NCBI GenBank assembly: GCA_934358405.1
Contig: CAKRKL010000021.1
Coordinates: 1-22,137 of the forward strand
Length of the DNA: 22,137 bases
Source of the DNA: an uncultured Blautia sp.
Lineage (GTDB): Bacteria; Bacillota; Clostridia; Lachnospirales; Lachnospiraceae
Direction: 5' to 3'
Shown: positions 21,157-22,137 of the stretch, piece after piece
How the letters are laid out: every line of letters starts with the position of its first letter
Numbering within the stretch: the first letter of the stretch is position 1
Program-made: the position numbers and the translations under genes
Notes under the pieces: generated by a model
What the model was told of the DNA's origin: nothing
The model's input: the letters and a program-made list of their open reading frames with translations, nothing else
Databases searched by the model: none

Positions 21157-22137
21157 TTATTCCTCACGCAGCCTTACAGCAGTAGCTGCCTGACGCCGTC
21201 TGGAGTCGTCTAAGGCTGCGTAATGCTTCTTGGTGGTATTCACATCCTTATGGCCTAAAACGTCGGCTACAAGGTAAATATCGCCTGTTTCCTGGTAGAG
21301 TGCAGTGCCATAGGTGCTGCGAAGCTTATGAGGGGTGATTTTTTTGGTAGTAGTGACCTGGCGCGCGTATTTTTTAACCAGGTTTTCCACGGCCTGGACA
21401 CCAATCCGTTTACGCTGGGTAGAGTAGAAGAGAGCGTGCTCGTGGCCTTCTACAGGGACGATATTTTTGCGCACTTCCAGGTAGTTTTTCAGGGCTTTTT
21501 CTACTTCAGGGCCGAAATATACAACCATTTCATTTCCGCCTTTTCGGGTAACCTTGATTCCGTTATTTTTGAAATCTACATCCTCAATGTCAAGACCGAC
21601 ACATTCCGAAACACGAACACCTGTTCCTAGCAGGAGAGTGACGAGAGCGAGGTCGCGGTCCTTGGTTTTCTCGTAGTAGACCTTTTTCTGTCCGGTAAGG
21701 TCATCGCCGCCGTGTTCGATATAATCAAGAAGCAGGGCAACTTCATCGGCTTCCAAGCGGATGATGCTTTTCTGGTGGATTTTCGGAACGTCTACCAGGA
21801 CCGTTGGATTGGTATGGATCATTTCCCGTTTGAAATAATAGGCATAAAAGCTTCTTAAGGAAGACATTTTGCGTTTCAGGCCGCGTTCGCCGTTGGTTTC
21901 AGTTTTGTCGCCAGCCTGGTAGACTTTCAGGTATTCTTCATATTCCTCAAGATCAATGGCTGTGATCTGATCCAGAATATCTACGGTAAAAGCATCCATA
22001 GACCAGTCCTTGAAGGCTGGATTTTGCTCCAGGAGAAACTGGAAGAAAATCCGGATGTCATAAGCATAGGAAATTCTGGTTTTGGTTGTGGTACGTGGCT
22101 CAATGGCACGAAAGAAATCCCTGCAAAATGGAGGCAA
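21157..22137 (-). CDS. Tyrosine recombinase, XerS-like, N-terminus beyond window
   Basis: An open frame on the minus strand enters at the right edge and ends at 21157. It gives 326 visible residues; the edge codon (TTG) is not a real start. The N-terminal core-binding (SAM-like) domain covers about 1-120. The catalytic domain has all active-site residues: R175 (GTGVRVSE), K199 (TRKGG), H270-K-L-R273, H296 (LGHKD) and Tyr nucleophile Y306 (KHYAAL). The spacing between the domains and the KTKDRDLALVTLLLGTG segment resemble XerS, the single chromosome-dimer recombinase of streptococci (about 356 residues), so some 30 residues may be missing. Its composition matches the host and no integration modules flank it here, so a housekeeping role is plausible, but a phage or element integrase cannot be excluded. 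Confidence 0.88.
   Translation of the reverse strand: MPPFCRDFFRAIEPRTTTKTRISYAYDIRIFFQFLLEQNPAFKDWSMDAFTVDILDQITAIDLEEYEEYLKVYQAGDKTETNGERGLKRKMSSLRSFYAYYFKREMIHTNPTVLVDVPKIHQKSIIRLEADEVALLLDYIEHGGDDLTGQKKVYYEKTKDRDLALVTLLLGTGVRVSECVGLDIEDVDFKNNGIKVTRKGGNEMVVYFGPEVEKALKNYLEVRKNIVPVEGHEHALFYSTQRKRIGVQAVENLVKKYARQVTTTKKITPHKLRSTYGTALYQETGDIYLVADVLGHKDVNTTKKHYAALDDSRRRQAATAVRLREE

Overview
The window looks like chromosomal housekeeping DNA from a Gram-positive gut anaerobe of the Clostridia, most likely Lachnospiraceae. The reasons are moderate GC (near 50% in a sampled line of mutS), strong AGGAGG ribosome-binding sites, the mutS-mutL-miaA order followed by a YnbB-type PLP enzyme, the radC-mreB-mreC-mreD-mrdA-minD-minE-rodA cluster, a single XerS-like recombinase, and protein sequences of clostridial character. 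The genus cannot be fixed from the sequence alone.

Layout. Positions 1-870 are AT-rich and look accessory: the tail of an upstream gene with its terminator, an orphan small S1-like gene of about 30% GC, and a non-coding stretch holding a long inverted repeat and a possible mutS promoter. Positions 882-10800 form one co-directional run: mismatch repair (mutS, mutL), tRNA i6A37 synthesis (miaA), a methionine gamma-lyase-family PLP enzyme, and two unrelated FAD-dependent oxidoreductases, closed by an intrinsic terminator at 10799-10826. Positions 10886-20417 form the cell-shape and division-site cluster: radC, a divergent MreB-like gene, mreC, mreD, a very long PBP2, minD, minE, rodA and a D,D-carboxypeptidase. 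Genes overlap or nearly abut at mreC/mreD, mreD/mrdA, minE/rodA and rodA/carboxypeptidase. A small P-loop protein of unknown function follows with its own promoter and a strong terminator (21061-21096). A tyrosine recombinase converges on it from the right edge and is cut off there at its N-terminus.

How the genes fit together. MutS and MutL make a methyl-independent mismatch-repair pair: MutS has a beta-clamp motif and MutL has the endonuclease metal site. MreB/C/D, PBP2 and RodA are the elongasome (a SEDS glycosyltransferase with its class B PBP partner and membrane scaffold). The carboxypeptidase trims stem peptides. MinD/MinE position the division site, but no minC lies in the cluster.

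Most of the window is ordinary core genome. The points most worth a second look are a ten-copy 18-bp in-frame repeat in the MutL linker, an MreB-like protein that appears to have lost catalytic residues, the missing minC, a roughly 250-residue insertion in PBP2, and the AT-rich orphan gene plus inverted repeat before mutS. I found no CRISPR array, rRNA, tRNA, complete insertion sequence or obvious new defence system.
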